Source: Planctomycetia bacterium (GTDB lineage Bacteria > Planctomycetota > GCA-002687715). From it: 54,057 bases of DNA. Under the pieces are notes generated by a model, which worked only from the letters and a program-made list of their open reading frames with translations, was not told where the DNA came from and made no database searches. The stretch spans positions 1-54,057 of the forward strand of contig SXUL01000015.1 in the NCBI GenBank assembly GCA_005790545.1. Reading direction: 5' to 3'. Both the position numbers and the translations under genes were made by a program. Of this stretch, positions 35,084 to 44,152 are shown in pieces. Position 1 is the first letter of the stretch. Each line of letters starts with the position of its first letter.

Positions 35084-36798
35084 GAGTCCTCGCACTCCTT
35101 GCTCTCGTCATCACGGTCGTCAACGCTCAGGAAGTGGATGCGGGTGGCCTCGACCTGTCCACCATCCGGCAGCTCCCGGTGCTGGAAGGCGAACGCTACA
35201 AGCCGCTCGATTCCCTCGCACTGGAGTGGGTTGAGCGCATCACCGGAGCACGACGCTTTCACAATTGCGAGTCGATGTTGTGGTTCCTGCACTGGCGCTG
35301 CGCACCGGAGATCGCGCGCAAGGAGCGGGTCATCCGCCTCACCTCCAGCGAACTCTCGGCGCATCTCGGCTTCGCCGTGGGCTCAGCAGCGGAATCGTTT
35401 CGTTCGTTCGACGAACTCGCCGAGAACAAGCAGCTCGACGCGCTGCTGAAGGAAGCTCGCGCGCTGCCCGAAGCGCGACACTCGCAGTTGCACACGGAGG
35501 CGCTCCGCCTCGACGCACGCAGCAGCATGTTCGGCTCCATTGCCGGCATCGACGGTGGCTGGGAAGGCGCGAAGAGCCTCGGCGGCTGGTTGCCTTGCGC
35601 ACCGCCGGTGCAAGCCCCGCAGAAGGGCGCGAAGTACCGCTGGATCTCGCCCGCGGAAGTGCCTGGGTCAGGACACGCCCCCGCGCTGGTGACGGCGTTC
35701 ATCACGGCCATGCAGGAGCTCGATCAGGCCTTCGATGCGCGCAATGCCAAGGCCTTCGCCGCCGCAAGTGCGAAGGTCTTGCAAGGTGCAAAGGCTCTCG
35801 GATACCCGGAGGGAACGGGCGGTTTCCCCGGCCTCGAATCCATGGAGCGCGAGATCAAACTCAACGCTGTACGGCCTTTCGAGAACGCCGTGTGGTGGTT
35901 CTTCGCAGCCTTCCTGCTCGCCCTCGTCGCACTCGCAGCGCCGCGCGCTCGCTGGATCTTCTTTGCTGCGATGCTGCCGCTCCTCCTCGCCACGGGCTAC
36001 ATGATCTTCGGTCTGCATGAGCGCACCGTGCTCTCCGGGCGCGCGCTCATCGGCACCTTCTACGAATCCATGCTCTTTGTCGCGGGCAGTGCCGGTCTTC
36101 TCGGCCTCATCCTCGATCTGTTCCTGCGTCGCGGCTGGTTCCTGTGCGCAGGATCTCTCGTCGCCTTTGCGGGGCTCTTCGTGGCCACGCGCAACCCGGA
36201 CTTCATGCAGCCCGCGATTTCCACGCTGCGGCCCGTGCTCATCAACAACGACTGGATCCACATTCACGTGCCCGCCATCATGACGAGCTACGCGCTGCTC
36301 GGGCTCTCGTTCGTGCTGGGCCAGATCTGGCTGGTGCGCTACGCCCTCGGACTCGGCAAGGGCGAATCCCAGGAACAACTCGCACGCGCCGCATGGCTCG
36401 CCATTCCGCCGGGAGAAGTGCTGCTCTTCACAGGCATCGTGCTGGGCGGTGTGTGGGCAGATGCGTCGTGGGGCCGCTTCTGGGGCTGGGACCCGAAGGA
36501 AGTGGGCGCCCTCGTGATGTGGCTGGTCTTCATGGTCGTGGTGCACGGACGCTGGGCCGGCTGGTTGAAGGACCTCGGCACGGCTCTCGGCACCATGGCG
36601 GGCGGCTGGGCTCTGCTTTGGTGCTACTACGGCACCAACTTTTTCCAGAGCGGACAGCACTCTTACGCGGCCGCCAATTCCTCGAAGGAAATCCCCTCCT
36701 GGATGTGGGGCTTCACTGTCATCGAGGTCGCGCTCTTTGTGGCGGTAATGCTGAGACAGCGTCGCAGCACGCCTCCCCCGACTCCCGCCACGAACTGA
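35080..36798 (+). CDS. ccsA: Cytochrome c biogenesis protein CcsA (ResC)
   Basis: 572 aa. An N-terminal signal-like segment and a ~265-residue soluble domain precede an integral membrane domain of about eight segments. The heme-handling tryptophan-rich WWD motif is present as WGRFWGWDPKE (from about 464), with flanking conserved His residues in HIHVPAIMTSY and HGRWAGW. Partner of the preceding ResB-like protein in system II cytochrome c maturation. The start ATG is inside the resB stop. The long N-terminal domain is absent from classical CcsA. Confidence 0.9.
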   Translation: MRVLALLALVITVVNAQEVDAGGLDLSTIRQLPVLEGERYKPLDSLALEWVERITGARRFHNCESMLWFLHWRCAPEIARKERVIRLTSSELSAHLGFAVGSAAESFRSFDELAENKQLDALLKEARALPEARHSQLHTEALRLDARSSMFGSIAGIDGGWEGAKSLGGWLPCAPPVQAPQKGAKYRWISPAEVPGSGHAPALVTAFITAMQELDQAFDARNAKAFAAASAKVLQGAKALGYPEGTGGFPGLESMEREIKLNAVRPFENAVWWFFAAFLLALVALAAPRARWIFFAAMLPLLLATGYMIFGLHERTVLSGRALIGTFYESMLFVAGSAGLLGLILDLFLRRGWFLCAGSLVAFAGLFVATRNPDFMQPAISTLRPVLINNDWIHIHVPAIMTSYALLGLSFVLGQIWLVRYALGLGKGESQEQLARAAWLAIPPGEVLLFTGIVLGGVWADASWGRFWGWDPKEVGALVMWLVFMVVVHGRWAGWLKDLGTALGTMAGGWALLWCYYGTNFFQSGQHSYAAANSSKEIPSWMWGFTVIEVALFVAVMLRQRRSTPPPTPATN

Positions 36799-36804
36799 CG
36801 AGGT

Positions 36805-36825
36805 CAGGGGCGTCCCGCGCCCCTG
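36805..36825 (+). terminator. Hairpin after ccsA
   Basis: CAGGGGCG/CGCCCCTG, an 8-bp perfect stem with a 5-base loop, seven bases past the ccsA stop. There is no T run, but stability and position fit a terminator. Confidence 0.55.
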
Positions 36826-36840
36826 CTGCATGGTGCCTGC

Positions 36841-36846
36841 TAAAAG
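36841..36846 (+). promoter_or_regulatory. Candidate -10 element close to the queD start
   Basis: TAAAAG ending 7 bases before the ATG at 36854. It resembles the other start-proximal -10 candidates in the window. No clear -35. Confidence 0.25.
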
Positions 36847-36853
36847 AAGCGCC

Positions 36854-37270
36854 ATGCTGGTCCTGAGCAAGCGCATCCAATTCTCTGCAGCGCATCGCCT
36901 CCACAATCCCGCGCTCAGCGAGGACGAGAATCGGCGCCTGTTCGGCGAGTGCAATCACCCGCACGGCCACGGCCACAACTACGAGGTCGAGGTGATGGTG
37001 GAAGGCCGGCCCGATCCGGTCACGGGCATGGTGATGAACCTCCGCACGCTGCGCGAGATCCTCGAACGTGAAGTGCTCGCGCGCACGCATTACAAGAGTC
37101 TCGATGAGGCCGGAGGTCTCCTCGACGGCCGCCTCAGCACCACCGAGAATCTCGCCATCGCCATCTGGGATGCCGTTCGGCCCCATGTCCAGCCCGCACG
37201 TCTGCATCTCGTGCGCGTGAAGGAATCCGAAAACAACGTGGTGGAATACACCGGACCGGAGCTCGCATGA
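36854..37270 (+). CDS. queD: 6-pyruvoyl-tetrahydropterin synthase / QueD family protein
   Basis: 138 aa. Zn ligands are visible as His in SAAHRL and the pair in HGHGHNYEV, with the catalytic Cys in GECNHPHG. The C-terminus [11 protein letters not shown] contains the substrate-binding Glu. QueD makes 6-carboxy-5,6,7,8-tetrahydropterin for queuosine; PTPS makes pyruvoyl-tetrahydropterin. Coupling to folE (ATGA overlap), whose product is their shared substrate, supports either. I prefer the ATG at 36854 over an upstream in-frame GTG because the conserved strand begins here. Confidence 0.9.
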   Translation: MLVLSKRIQFSAAHRLHNPALSEDENRRLFGECNHPHGHGHNYEVEVMVEGRPDPVTGMVMNLRTLREILEREVLARTHYKSLDEAGGLLDGRLSTTENLAIAIWDAVRPHVQPARLHLVRVKESENNVVEYTGPELA

Positions 37271-37854
37271 ACCCCATGACACCGCGTCTCACGCCCCTGA
37301 TCGAAGAGCAGCTGAAACTGCTTGGCGAGGACCCCGCGCGCGAAGGCCTCGTGAAGACGCCCGAGCGGGTCGCGCGCTCACTGCTCGATCTCACCAGTGG
37401 CTACCACATGAGCATCGCGGATGTGGTGAACGAAGCCATCTTCAACGAGAGTGGCGAAGAGATGGTCGTGGTGCGGGACATCGAGATCTACAGCCTCTGC
37501 GAGCACCACATGCTGCCATTCTTCGGCAGGGCGCACGTGGCCTACATTCCGAACGGCCGCATCATCGGGCTTTCGAAGCTGCCCCGCCTCGTGGATGTGT
37601 TCGCGAAAAGACTGCAGGTCCAGGAACGCCTCACGCTGCAGGTGGCTGAGGCGTTGCAAGAGACCCTCGCACCGCGCGGAGTCGGCGTGGTCATCGAGGC
37701 CAGACACCTCTGCATGATGATGCGCGGCGTGCAGAAACAGAATTCCTGCGCCGTCACCAGTGCCATGCTCGGCAGTTTCCGGGAAGATGCGAAGACGCGC
37801 GCGGAGTTCCTCTCTCTCGTGCACCGGCCGGGAGGCCGTGGATGGGACGCCTGA
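37267..37854 (+). CDS. folE: GTP cyclohydrolase I
   Basis: 195 aa. Converts GTP to 7,8-dihydroneopterin triphosphate for folate, queuosine or tetrahydropterin. Seen: [16 protein letters not shown], the Zn site [10 protein letters not shown], and the C-terminal Zn Cys/active-site segment [15 protein letters not shown]. Overlaps queD by ATGA and the DUF2203 gene by 13 bases. Confidence 0.96.
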   Translation: MNPMTPRLTPLIEEQLKLLGEDPAREGLVKTPERVARSLLDLTSGYHMSIADVVNEAIFNESGEEMVVVRDIEIYSLCEHHMLPFFGRAHVAYIPNGRIIGLSKLPRLVDVFAKRLQVQERLTLQVAEALQETLAPRGVGVVIEARHLCMMMRGVQKQNSCAVTSAMLGSFREDAKTRAEFLSLVHRPGGRGWDA

Positions 37855-38234
37855 ACACAACGACCGAAGTGCTCACCCTCGCGGAAGCGCGGAAGAGACT
37901 TGTGCATGTACGCCCACTCGTGGAGCGCTTGATGGAGCTCACGGCGCGCATCAGGGACATGGCGCGCGAGGAATCCGCCGGTGATTCGCTGCCGGAATCC
38001 GCGGAGCGCACGGCCCTCGAGGAGTCCTTCCGCACCACGCTCGCAGAAATGAACTCCCTTGGCGCGGTGCTCAAGGATCCGGCCACGGGGCTGATCGACT
38101 TCTATACCTGGCACGACGATGACTTCGCTTTCCTGTGCTGGAAGCATGGGGAGGCGGATATCGACTGGTGGCACGGACTCCACGATGGCATCGCGGGGCG
38201 CCGCCCGGTCACGGATCATGAAGCGCAAGGCTGA
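37842..38234 (+). CDS. DUF2203 family protein
   Basis: 130 aa. Pattern of DUF2203: N-terminal [20 protein letters not shown] helix, a central helix, then [32 protein letters not shown] and a final GIAGRRPV. Function unknown. It overlaps folE by 13 bases and nth by 17 bases, so it is probably co-expressed with them. Confidence 0.85.
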   Translation: MGRLNTTTEVLTLAEARKRLVHVRPLVERLMELTARIRDMAREESAGDSLPESAERTALEESFRTTLAEMNSLGAVLKDPATGLIDFYTWHDDDFAFLCWKHGEADIDWWHGLHDGIAGRRPVTDHEAQG

Positions 38235-38946
38235 GAAGAGGCGCGCCCAGCCGGTGGCTTCCCCGCAGGGTCGGCAGCGCACGAAGCCTTCCGCCCCGCG
38301 CGCATCCGTTGACCGACGTGCCGCACGCGCTGTGGCCGTCGATGATCTGCTCCAGCGCTGCTACCCGGACGCCGAATGCGCGCTGGAGCATCGGACGCCA
38401 TTCCAGTTGCTCGTCGCCACCATCCTCTCGGCTCAATGCACTGATGCGCGCGTGAACCTCGTGACCGAGGAGCTGTTTCGGGTCGCTCCTGACGCCGCCA
38501 GCATCGCGGCGCTCGAACTCACCGAACTGGAGAGGCTCGTCCACTCCACGGGTTTCTTCCGGGCCAAAGCCAGGAACATCCATGCCACGGCGGAGAAACT
38601 GCTGCGCGAGCACGGCGGTGACGTGCCGCGCACTATGGCCGCGCTCCTCGAACTTCCCGGCGTCGCAAGAAAGACAGCCAATGTCGTGCTCGGCACGGCC
38701 TTTGGCATCGTCTCCGGCGTGGTCGTGGATACGCACGTGCAACGTCTCTCGGGATTGCTCGCACTCACCGCAGCCGAAGATCCGAAGCGCATCGAGGAGG
38801 ATCTCATGGCGCTGCTGCCCGAGGAACGCTGGATCGGATTCTCGCACCGCTTGATCCTGCATGGCCGGGCCATCTGCATCGCCAACAGGCCGCGCTGCGC
38901 CGAGTGCACACTGAAGAGTCTCTGCCCAGCTGGCACACTTTCTTGA
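38218..38946 (+). CDS. nth: Endonuclease III
   Basis: 242 aa base-excision-repair DNA glycosylase/AP lyase for oxidised pyrimidines. Seen: the HhH motif with catalytic Lys (LPGVARKTANVVLG), catalytic Asp (VVDTHVQRL), and a C-terminal [4Fe-4S] loop with C-x6-C-x2-C-x5-C spacing. The Lys/Arg-rich N-terminal ~35 residues ([11 protein letters not shown]) are extra relative to E. coli Nth. The ATG at 38218 overlaps the DUF2203 gene. Confidence 0.95.
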   Translation: MKRKAEKRRAQPVASPQGRQRTKPSAPRASVDRRAARAVAVDDLLQRCYPDAECALEHRTPFQLLVATILSAQCTDARVNLVTEELFRVAPDAASIAALELTELERLVHSTGFFRAKARNIHATAEKLLREHGGDVPRTMAALLELPGVARKTANVVLGTAFGIVSGVVVDTHVQRLSGLLALTAAEDPKRIEEDLMALLPEERWIGFSHRLILHGRAICIANRPRCAECTLKSLCPAGTLS

Positions 38947-38989
38947 AGGCAAACACGAGTCCCCTGCCCCTGTGCTCCGGTACCCGGAG

Positions 38990-39370
38990 ATGCGCTGCTT
39001 GCCGTTGCTGCTCGGATTGCTCGTGCTCGGCGCCCTGCCTGCGCAGGGATCCGATGTACCTCTCGAAGGGGTCCGCCTGGAGGCCTTCTTGAAAAGCGGC
39101 GGCCTGACGGAACTGGGGCGCAATGTGCGCTTCATCATGCCGGCGAGAGTGCTGGCATTGCCGCACACGCAAAGGCGCGGTGGCGCCGAGTACCTGTGGA
39201 AGCGGGTGCATCTCGTGGTCCGTGGTGATGATCCGGGACTCCTGGAGGTGCAGCGACGCAGCCGTCAGGTGCGCGTCCGCGGACGCGTTGTCCGCACCAC
39301 AGCTCTGGAGCAGGCCCGCGGCGCACCGCCAGTGTTGCTGCTCGTGCAGGGCTTCGCTCATCTCCGCTGA
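38990..39370 (+). CDS. Small exported protein of unknown function
   Basis: 126 aa. Signal peptide MRCLPLLLGLLVLGALPAQ followed by about 105 soluble residues with a beta-rich pattern (VRFIMPARVLALPHTQ, LWKRVHLVVRGDD and RVRGRVVRTTALE). The ATG at 38990 lacks good ribosome binding site spacing; a GTG at 38972 in the same frame is an alternative. No family recognised. Confidence 0.65.
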   Translation: MRCLPLLLGLLVLGALPAQGSDVPLEGVRLEAFLKSGGLTELGRNVRFIMPARVLALPHTQRRGGAEYLWKRVHLVVRGDDPGLLEVQRRSRQVRVRGRVVRTTALEQARGAPPVLLLVQGFAHLR

Positions 39371-39424
39371 ACGGCGTCGGTCGTGCGCGGCAGCGACCAG
39401 CGCCGCAGCGCATGGCAGCACCCC

Positions 39425-41482
39425 TCAGCGCACAGCGGGTGCGCAAGAGACCGTCACGATGAGATCGTCCTCAGTGAGGGCGTCCATCACATCGAAGCCG
39501 GAGCGCACCGCGCCGAAGAGTGTGTAACGGCCGTCGAGATGCGGTGCGTCTTCGAGGGTGAGGAACCACTGGCTGCCGCCCGTGTCCTTGCCCGCGAGCG
39601 CCATGCCGAGAGTGCCGCGCCGGTAGCTGCGCGCGTTCAACTCGCAGGGGATGGTGTACTCCGGCCCGCCCCAGCCATCGCCGCGCGGACAACCCGCCTG
39701 GGCCACGAACCCGGGCACGCGCCGGTGGAACGGCATCCCGTCGTAGAAGCCCTCGCGCGCGAGGGTCGTGAAGTTCTGGACAGTTGCCGGCGCCTCATCC
39801 GGGAAGAGCTCGAGCACGATGTTGCCGCGCGAGGTTTGCAGCGTCGCTTCTCGCGGCAGATCGGCTGCGCGGAGCGGGGCCGCTCTCATTCTCCAGTGCG
39901 TTGGATCAGCTTCCCGATGGAGACCTGCAAGCGCGCGCTGCCTGATGGAAGGTTCTGCTGTCTGCGCGAAGTACTCCAACTCTGCTTGACACTCCGCGGT
40001 GACGGCCAGATCCACGAGGCTCTGCCGACACTCCACATCGTGGCTCTTGATGTGTCGGCAAGCTTGCTGGATGAACTCGCTCACCCAGCCCTGCTCCCGC
40101 GGAGTCAGCGTCGTCACCTTGACCCAGGCGCTCACGATGCGCGCCCACTGGGCCAGCATGACAGGATCCTCCACGCGCGGCACGAAGAGCGCGAACGCGG
40201 CACCCGGCCCATGCAACGGAGTTGGACACACCAGCGCGAGCAATCCGATGACGTCGGCGTTCCCACCTCCCATGCGCTCGGCGACAGCCTCCAGCGTGGC
40301 GGCTTTGACACGAGGGTCACAGTCTCGCAGCGCCTCCTGAATGCAGAAATGGACACCCTCCTGGGGCAGGAGCCGCGCGAAGGCCGCGCCTGCACTGGCG
40401 CGGACTGTCCAAGGCCGGGCCAAACGCCACTGCCGGGCCGCCCCGGGGAATCCCGTTGGATCCAGCGCAGCGAGAGCCAGCACCGCCGCGCGCTGCACTT
40501 CGCGATTTGGGTCCGCATCCGCGGCTGCCTTCGCGCGCGTTGCGAAAGCCGCACGGTCCTCCGGGGCAAGACTCGCCGCCCCTGCCGCAAGGCTTTCGAA
40601 CGCGGTGCGTTCCAGAGCAACATCGCCACTCGCGAGGGCCTTGAGAATGACCCCGCGCGCGGACGCCAAGGTCAACGCACCGAGAGCCCGCAGACGCTCG
40701 ATGCGCGCACCCCTCGCACCGCCTGTTTCCTCCGCGGCCACAAGCACGGCCGCATCGCGGGCATCAGCATCAACAAGCAATGCGAGAACCCGCGCAGCGC
40801 GACCCGCGACCCGCGTGTCTGCATGCAGGAGCAACGGCGCCACCCTGGCCCGCCACTCCGCTGCTGGCTTCGCCTTTCCGCGCTGCAAGCTGAACAGGGC
40901 CGCATGCAAGCGTTCCGGATGAGGAGCATCCTCGGCTGATTCCGCCGCCGCCGCGGCGCTGAAGACGCTGCGCGCGAGATCCAGAAGATCGGGATCGCCA
41001 TAGCGACCACCATAGAGAAGGCGCGCCACAACAAGGTCGCTCACACCACCGGGCAAGAGCACGGCGCGCTCGCCGGAGCGCAGCGCAGTCAGCACCAGCT
41101 CCCGTTCAGGACCCGCGGGCAAAGCGCCGCAGATTCCAGCCGCGAAAGCCAGTGCCGCCCCACCGACACTGCGCGCAAGTTCGGGCAGTAGCGCGGGGCT
41201 CGCGTTCAAGGCCACAGCCAGCGTCGCCGCAACCCGAAGTTCTGGCGCCGCTTCAGGCGTGAGGACGCGAACTTCCTCGGCGAGCAGCGGAAAGAGCCTC
41301 GCATCCCCGACACGCCCGAGCCCGATGAGGGCTGCGGAATGCACCGCTGCCTCCGGCGCCGCCAGCACCTCGCGCCAGGCCGTCACATCCGTGCTGCGCG
41401 CGTGTTCGAGTGCCCGCACCCGTACGAGGTCCTGCGCGAGGCATGACACGGTGCAGACAACGAGGAACAACAGGCTTCTCAT
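39425..41482 (-). CDS. Exported HEAT-repeat protein fused to cyclophilin-type peptidyl-prolyl isomerase
   Basis: 685 aa. Signal peptide MRSLLFLVVCTVSCLAQ from the ATG at 41482 (ATGA overlap with the phosphomutase stop). Residues ~20-520 are Ala/Leu-rich HEAT-like repeats; the C-terminal ~150 residues are a cyclophilin: TSRGNIVLELFPDEAPATVQNF, catalytic Arg region FHRRVPGFVAQAG, then GSQWFLTLEDAPHLDGRYTLFG. Probably a periplasmic folding factor with a protein-binding scaffold. Co-transcribed with the phosphomutase gene, perhaps without a functional link. Confidence 0.9.
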   Translation of the reverse strand: MRSLLFLVVCTVSCLAQDLVRVRALEHARSTDVTAWREVLAAPEAAVHSAALIGLGRVGDARLFPLLAEEVRVLTPEAAPELRVAATLAVALNASPALLPELARSVGGAALAFAAGICGALPAGPERELVLTALRSGERAVLLPGGVSDLVVARLLYGGRYGDPDLLDLARSVFSAAAAAESAEDAPHPERLHAALFSLQRGKAKPAAEWRARVAPLLLHADTRVAGRAARVLALLVDADARDAAVLVAAEETGGARGARIERLRALGALTLASARGVILKALASGDVALERTAFESLAAGAASLAPEDRAAFATRAKAAADADPNREVQRAAVLALAALDPTGFPGAARQWRLARPWTVRASAGAAFARLLPQEGVHFCIQEALRDCDPRVKAATLEAVAERMGGGNADVIGLLALVCPTPLHGPGAAFALFVPRVEDPVMLAQWARIVSAWVKVTTLTPREQGWVSEFIQQACRHIKSHDVECRQSLVDLAVTAECQAELEYFAQTAEPSIRQRALAGLHREADPTHWRMRAAPLRAADLPREATLQTSRGNIVLELFPDEAPATVQNFTTLAREGFYDGMPFHRRVPGFVAQAGCPRGDGWGGPEYTIPCELNARSYRRGTLGMALAGKDTGGSQWFLTLEDAPHLDGRYTLFGAVRSGFDVMDALTEDDLIVTVSCAPAVR

Positions 41483-42867
41483 GGCTGAACCTCCGACGCG
41501 AGCGGTGCGACATCCACTTCCGGATGCCTGCGCAGCGCGGCAACCAACATGTCCCTCTGGCGCAGCAGGGCTGCATGATCCGGCGCTTCGAGGCGCACCG
41601 TCAGATTGGGCGTGGTGTTGCTGGCACGCACGAGAAACCAACCCTCCTGCGTGCGCACCCGTGCACCGTCGATGCGCAACACATCGTGCGACGCGGCAAA
41701 TGTGTCTGCCAGTGCCGCAACAACGGACTCCTTCACCGCATCAGCACAAGGGAGTTTGATCTCGCTGGTGGACGCCAGTTGCGGACAGCGCGCAAAGAGA
41801 TGGGATGCAGCCGCACCACGCTGCTGCAGGATGCGCAGAAAGAACAGACCGTTCAGCAACGAGTCGTCGATGGGAGGCCAGCCTTCGTTGATGATGATGT
41901 GCCCACTGAGTTCACCCCCGAGCACGGCGCAGAGAGCTTTCATGTCGCGTTTGAGGAGCGAGTGGCCCGTCTCCCCCATGACCGGCTGGCCGCCGAGCGC
42001 CCGCACGTGATCGGCGAGAAAGTCCGAGCACTTCACATCAAAGCGCACGATGCCGCCGGGGTGACGCGGCAGGAGTTCCTCCGCGAAGAGGGCCAACACG
42101 CGGTCCGCGGAGTGTTTCACACCGCGTTCATCGAGAATCCCCACCCGGTCACCATCGCCATCGAATCCGAGCCCTGCCGCAGCTCCGCTCGCGCGCACGC
42201 GGGCTCCGAGCGCCTCCATGTAGCGCGGCACTTCCGGGTCCGGGATGTGATTCGGGAAGGTCCCATCCTGCTCGCAGTAGAGCGCCTCCACCCGGCAGCC
42301 TTGGCGACGCAAGACCTCCAGCACCACGGGCCCCATCACTCCGTTGCCGCAATCCACAGCGACATGAAGCCCTGGCTGAAGTGGGAACGCCGCACACAGT
42401 TCGGCCATGTAACGCGAGAGCCAATCAACCTGCTCCACGCTGCCAGCGCCGTGCTCGAAATCGCCTGCGAGAAGTTGGGTGCGAAGACTCGTCACGTCAG
42501 CACCCCAGAGCGATGCAGCCCCGAGGCAACACTTGAGGCCGTTGTCGTGACGCGGATTGTGCGAGCCGGTGACCATGATGCCGCCTCCGGCGGCGCGCTT
42601 CACCAGGCCGTGCATCCAGACGGGCGTCGGCACGATGCCGAAATCGAGGACCTGCAAGCCGGCCGCAGCGAATCCGCGTGCCACCGCGGCTGCGAGGCCC
42701 GGAGAACTCTCGCGCACATCGCGACCGAGAGCCGCAGTCGTCCCTCCGGCGCGCCGGATGCGTGAGCCAAGCGCGCGACCCACGCCCTCGGCCAATTCCT
42801 CGGTCAACTGCCTGCCCGCCACACCGCGAATGTCGTAACGCCGGAAAATGGTCGGGTCCGCGTGCAT
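41479..42867 (-). CDS. Phosphomannomutase/phosphoglucomutase family enzyme, possible phosphopentomutase
   Basis: 462 aa alpha-D-phosphohexomutase. Seen: IFRRYDIRG at the N-terminus, the phospho-Ser loop VTGSHNPRHDNG (Ser102), the Mg2+ loop GFDGDGDRVG, the sugar-binding GGELSGH, and the phosphate-binding VRASNTTPN. Usual activity is mannose/glucose 1-P to 6-P. Here it is divergent from nupC and next to nucleoside phosphorylase genes, whose products are (deoxy)ribose 1-phosphates, and no deoB is in the window. Members of this fold (human PGM2) act as phosphopentomutases, so that role is plausible but not shown. Start ATG at 42867, just before the conserved N-terminal strand. Confidence 0.9.
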   Translation of the reverse strand: MHADPTIFRRYDIRGVAGRQLTEELAEGVGRALGSRIRRAGGTTAALGRDVRESSPGLAAAVARGFAAAGLQVLDFGIVPTPVWMHGLVKRAAGGGIMVTGSHNPRHDNGLKCCLGAASLWGADVTSLRTQLLAGDFEHGAGSVEQVDWLSRYMAELCAAFPLQPGLHVAVDCGNGVMGPVVLEVLRRQGCRVEALYCEQDGTFPNHIPDPEVPRYMEALGARVRASGAAAGLGFDGDGDRVGILDERGVKHSADRVLALFAEELLPRHPGGIVRFDVKCSDFLADHVRALGGQPVMGETGHSLLKRDMKALCAVLGGELSGHIIINEGWPPIDDSLLNGLFFLRILQQRGAAASHLFARCPQLASTSEIKLPCADAVKESVVAALADTFAASHDVLRIDGARVRTQEGWFLVRASNTTPNLTVRLEAPDHAALLRQRDMLVAALRRHPEVDVAPLASEVQP

Positions 42868-42888
42868 GAAGAGATCGTAGCCGCGCAG

Positions 42889-42917
42889 TTGACGCACCTC
42901 TCTGCACTCCCGACAAT
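42889..42917 (+). promoter_or_regulatory. Candidate promoter of the nupC-punA-cdd operon
   Basis: TTGACG (42889-42894), 17-base spacer, GACAAT (42912-42917), 8 bases before the nupC ATG. The best -35/-10 pair in the window. No Shine-Dalgarno precedes nupC, so the message may be leaderless. Confidence 0.5.
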
Positions 42918-42925
42918 GCAGCCCC

Positions 42926-44152
42926 ATGACGTTGGCGCGCGCATTCCTCGGCCTGACCGTCTTCCTCCTGCTCGCGTGGTGTCTCGGCGGCTGCCAACGC
43001 CGCGTGGACTGGCGCACCATCCTCGGGGGCATCCTGATGCAGGTGCTGGTCGCCTGGTTCGTGCTGCGTACGAGCTGGGGCGAGTCGACCTTGCAGTGGC
43101 TCGGCGATGCCGCCACGCGCTTCCTCGGGTTCGCAGGCGAGGGTGCAAGAATGGTGTTCGGCTCTCTCGCCGATCCCGCGGGCCAGTCTGGATACATCTT
43201 CGCGTTCACGGGCCTCATCAGCATCATCTTCTTCAGTGCCGTGATGGGGCTCCTCTACCACCTCGGCGTGATGCAGGTGATCGTCTGGCTCATGGCCCGC
43301 GTCATGACCACGTTGATGCGCGTGAGTGGCGCCGAGGCCCTGGCCATGTCAGCCAATGTCTTCGTCGGCCCGACGGAGGCGCCCATCGCGGTCAAGCCCT
43401 ACGTGGCCGGAATGACCCGCGCGGAACTGACGAGTCTGCTCGTCGGCGGCTATGCCACCGTGGCTGGTTCCGTCTTTGGCGCCTACGTCGGCTTCCTTGG
43501 CCCTTCTTACACCGGCCACATTCTCGCTGCGAGCTTCATGTCCGCCCCCGCAGCCTTCGTGGCGGCGCGCCTGCTGTTGCCGGAGCGGGATGTCTCGACC
43601 ACAGCGGGCAGAGTGCCGCTCCGCATCGAGCGCAAAGCAGTGAATGTCATTGATGCCATCACCGAAGGCACCACCACAGGGCTCAAGCTCTTCTGGAACG
43701 TGGCAGCCATGTTGATCGCATTCGTCAGTATCGTCGCCGCCTTGAACTGGATGCTGGGACTGGTGGACCTTGGTGGTGAACCACTCTCCTTCCAGCGCAT
43801 CTTCGGCTGGCTCTTCTCGCCCGTCGCCTGGGCCATGGGCGTGGACTGGGCGGACTGCCACGGCGTGGGCGCGCTCCTCGGCACCAAGCTCTCGCTCAAC
43901 GAATTCATCGCCTTCAAGGATCTCGGTTCATTGCACGCCGAGGCGCTCTCCCCGCGGGCGTCGATCATCAGTTCCTATGCGCTCTGCGGCTTCGCGAATT
44001 TCAGCACCGTGGGCATCACCATTGGCGGCACGATTCTTCTTGCGCCAGAGCGCCGTGAAGACGTGGCGCGTCTCGGACTGCGGGCGATGTTCGCCGCAAC
44101 CATCGCGAATTGCATGACCGCCACGATTGCCGGAGCGTTTCTCCATGGATGA
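42926..44152 (+). CDS. nupC: NupC-type concentrative nucleoside transporter
   Basis: 408 aa integral membrane protein of the CNT family, cation-coupled nucleoside import. Seen: the nucleoside-binding motif SANVFVGPTEAP, the second half-site region TKLSLNEFIAF, and ALCGFANFSTVGITIGG near the C-terminus. About eight to ten hydrophobic segments. First gene of nupC-punA-cdd; punA begins inside its 3' end. It supplies substrates for the whole neighbouring catabolic set. Confidence 0.94.
   Translation: MTLARAFLGLTVFLLLAWCLGGCQRRVDWRTILGGILMQVLVAWFVLRTSWGESTLQWLGDAATRFLGFAGEGARMVFGSLADPAGQSGYIFAFTGLISIIFFSAVMGLLYHLGVMQVIVWLMARVMTTLMRVSGAEALAMSANVFVGPTEAPIAVKPYVAGMTRAELTSLLVGGYATVAGSVFGAYVGFLGPSYTGHILAASFMSAPAAFVAARLLLPERDVSTTAGRVPLRIERKAVNVIDAITEGTTTGLKLFWNVAAMLIAFVSIVAALNWMLGLVDLGGEPLSFQRIFGWLFSPVAWAMGVDWADCHGVGALLGTKLSLNEFIAFKDLGSLHAEALSPRASIISSYALCGFANFSTVGITIGGTILLAPERREDVARLGLRAMFAATIANCMTATIAGAFLHG

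Noticed and set aside
42868-42925. Purine or deoxyguanosine riboswitch before nupC
   Set aside because: Only 58 bases separate the divergent starts, filled by a plausible promoter; no aptamer-like structure fits.
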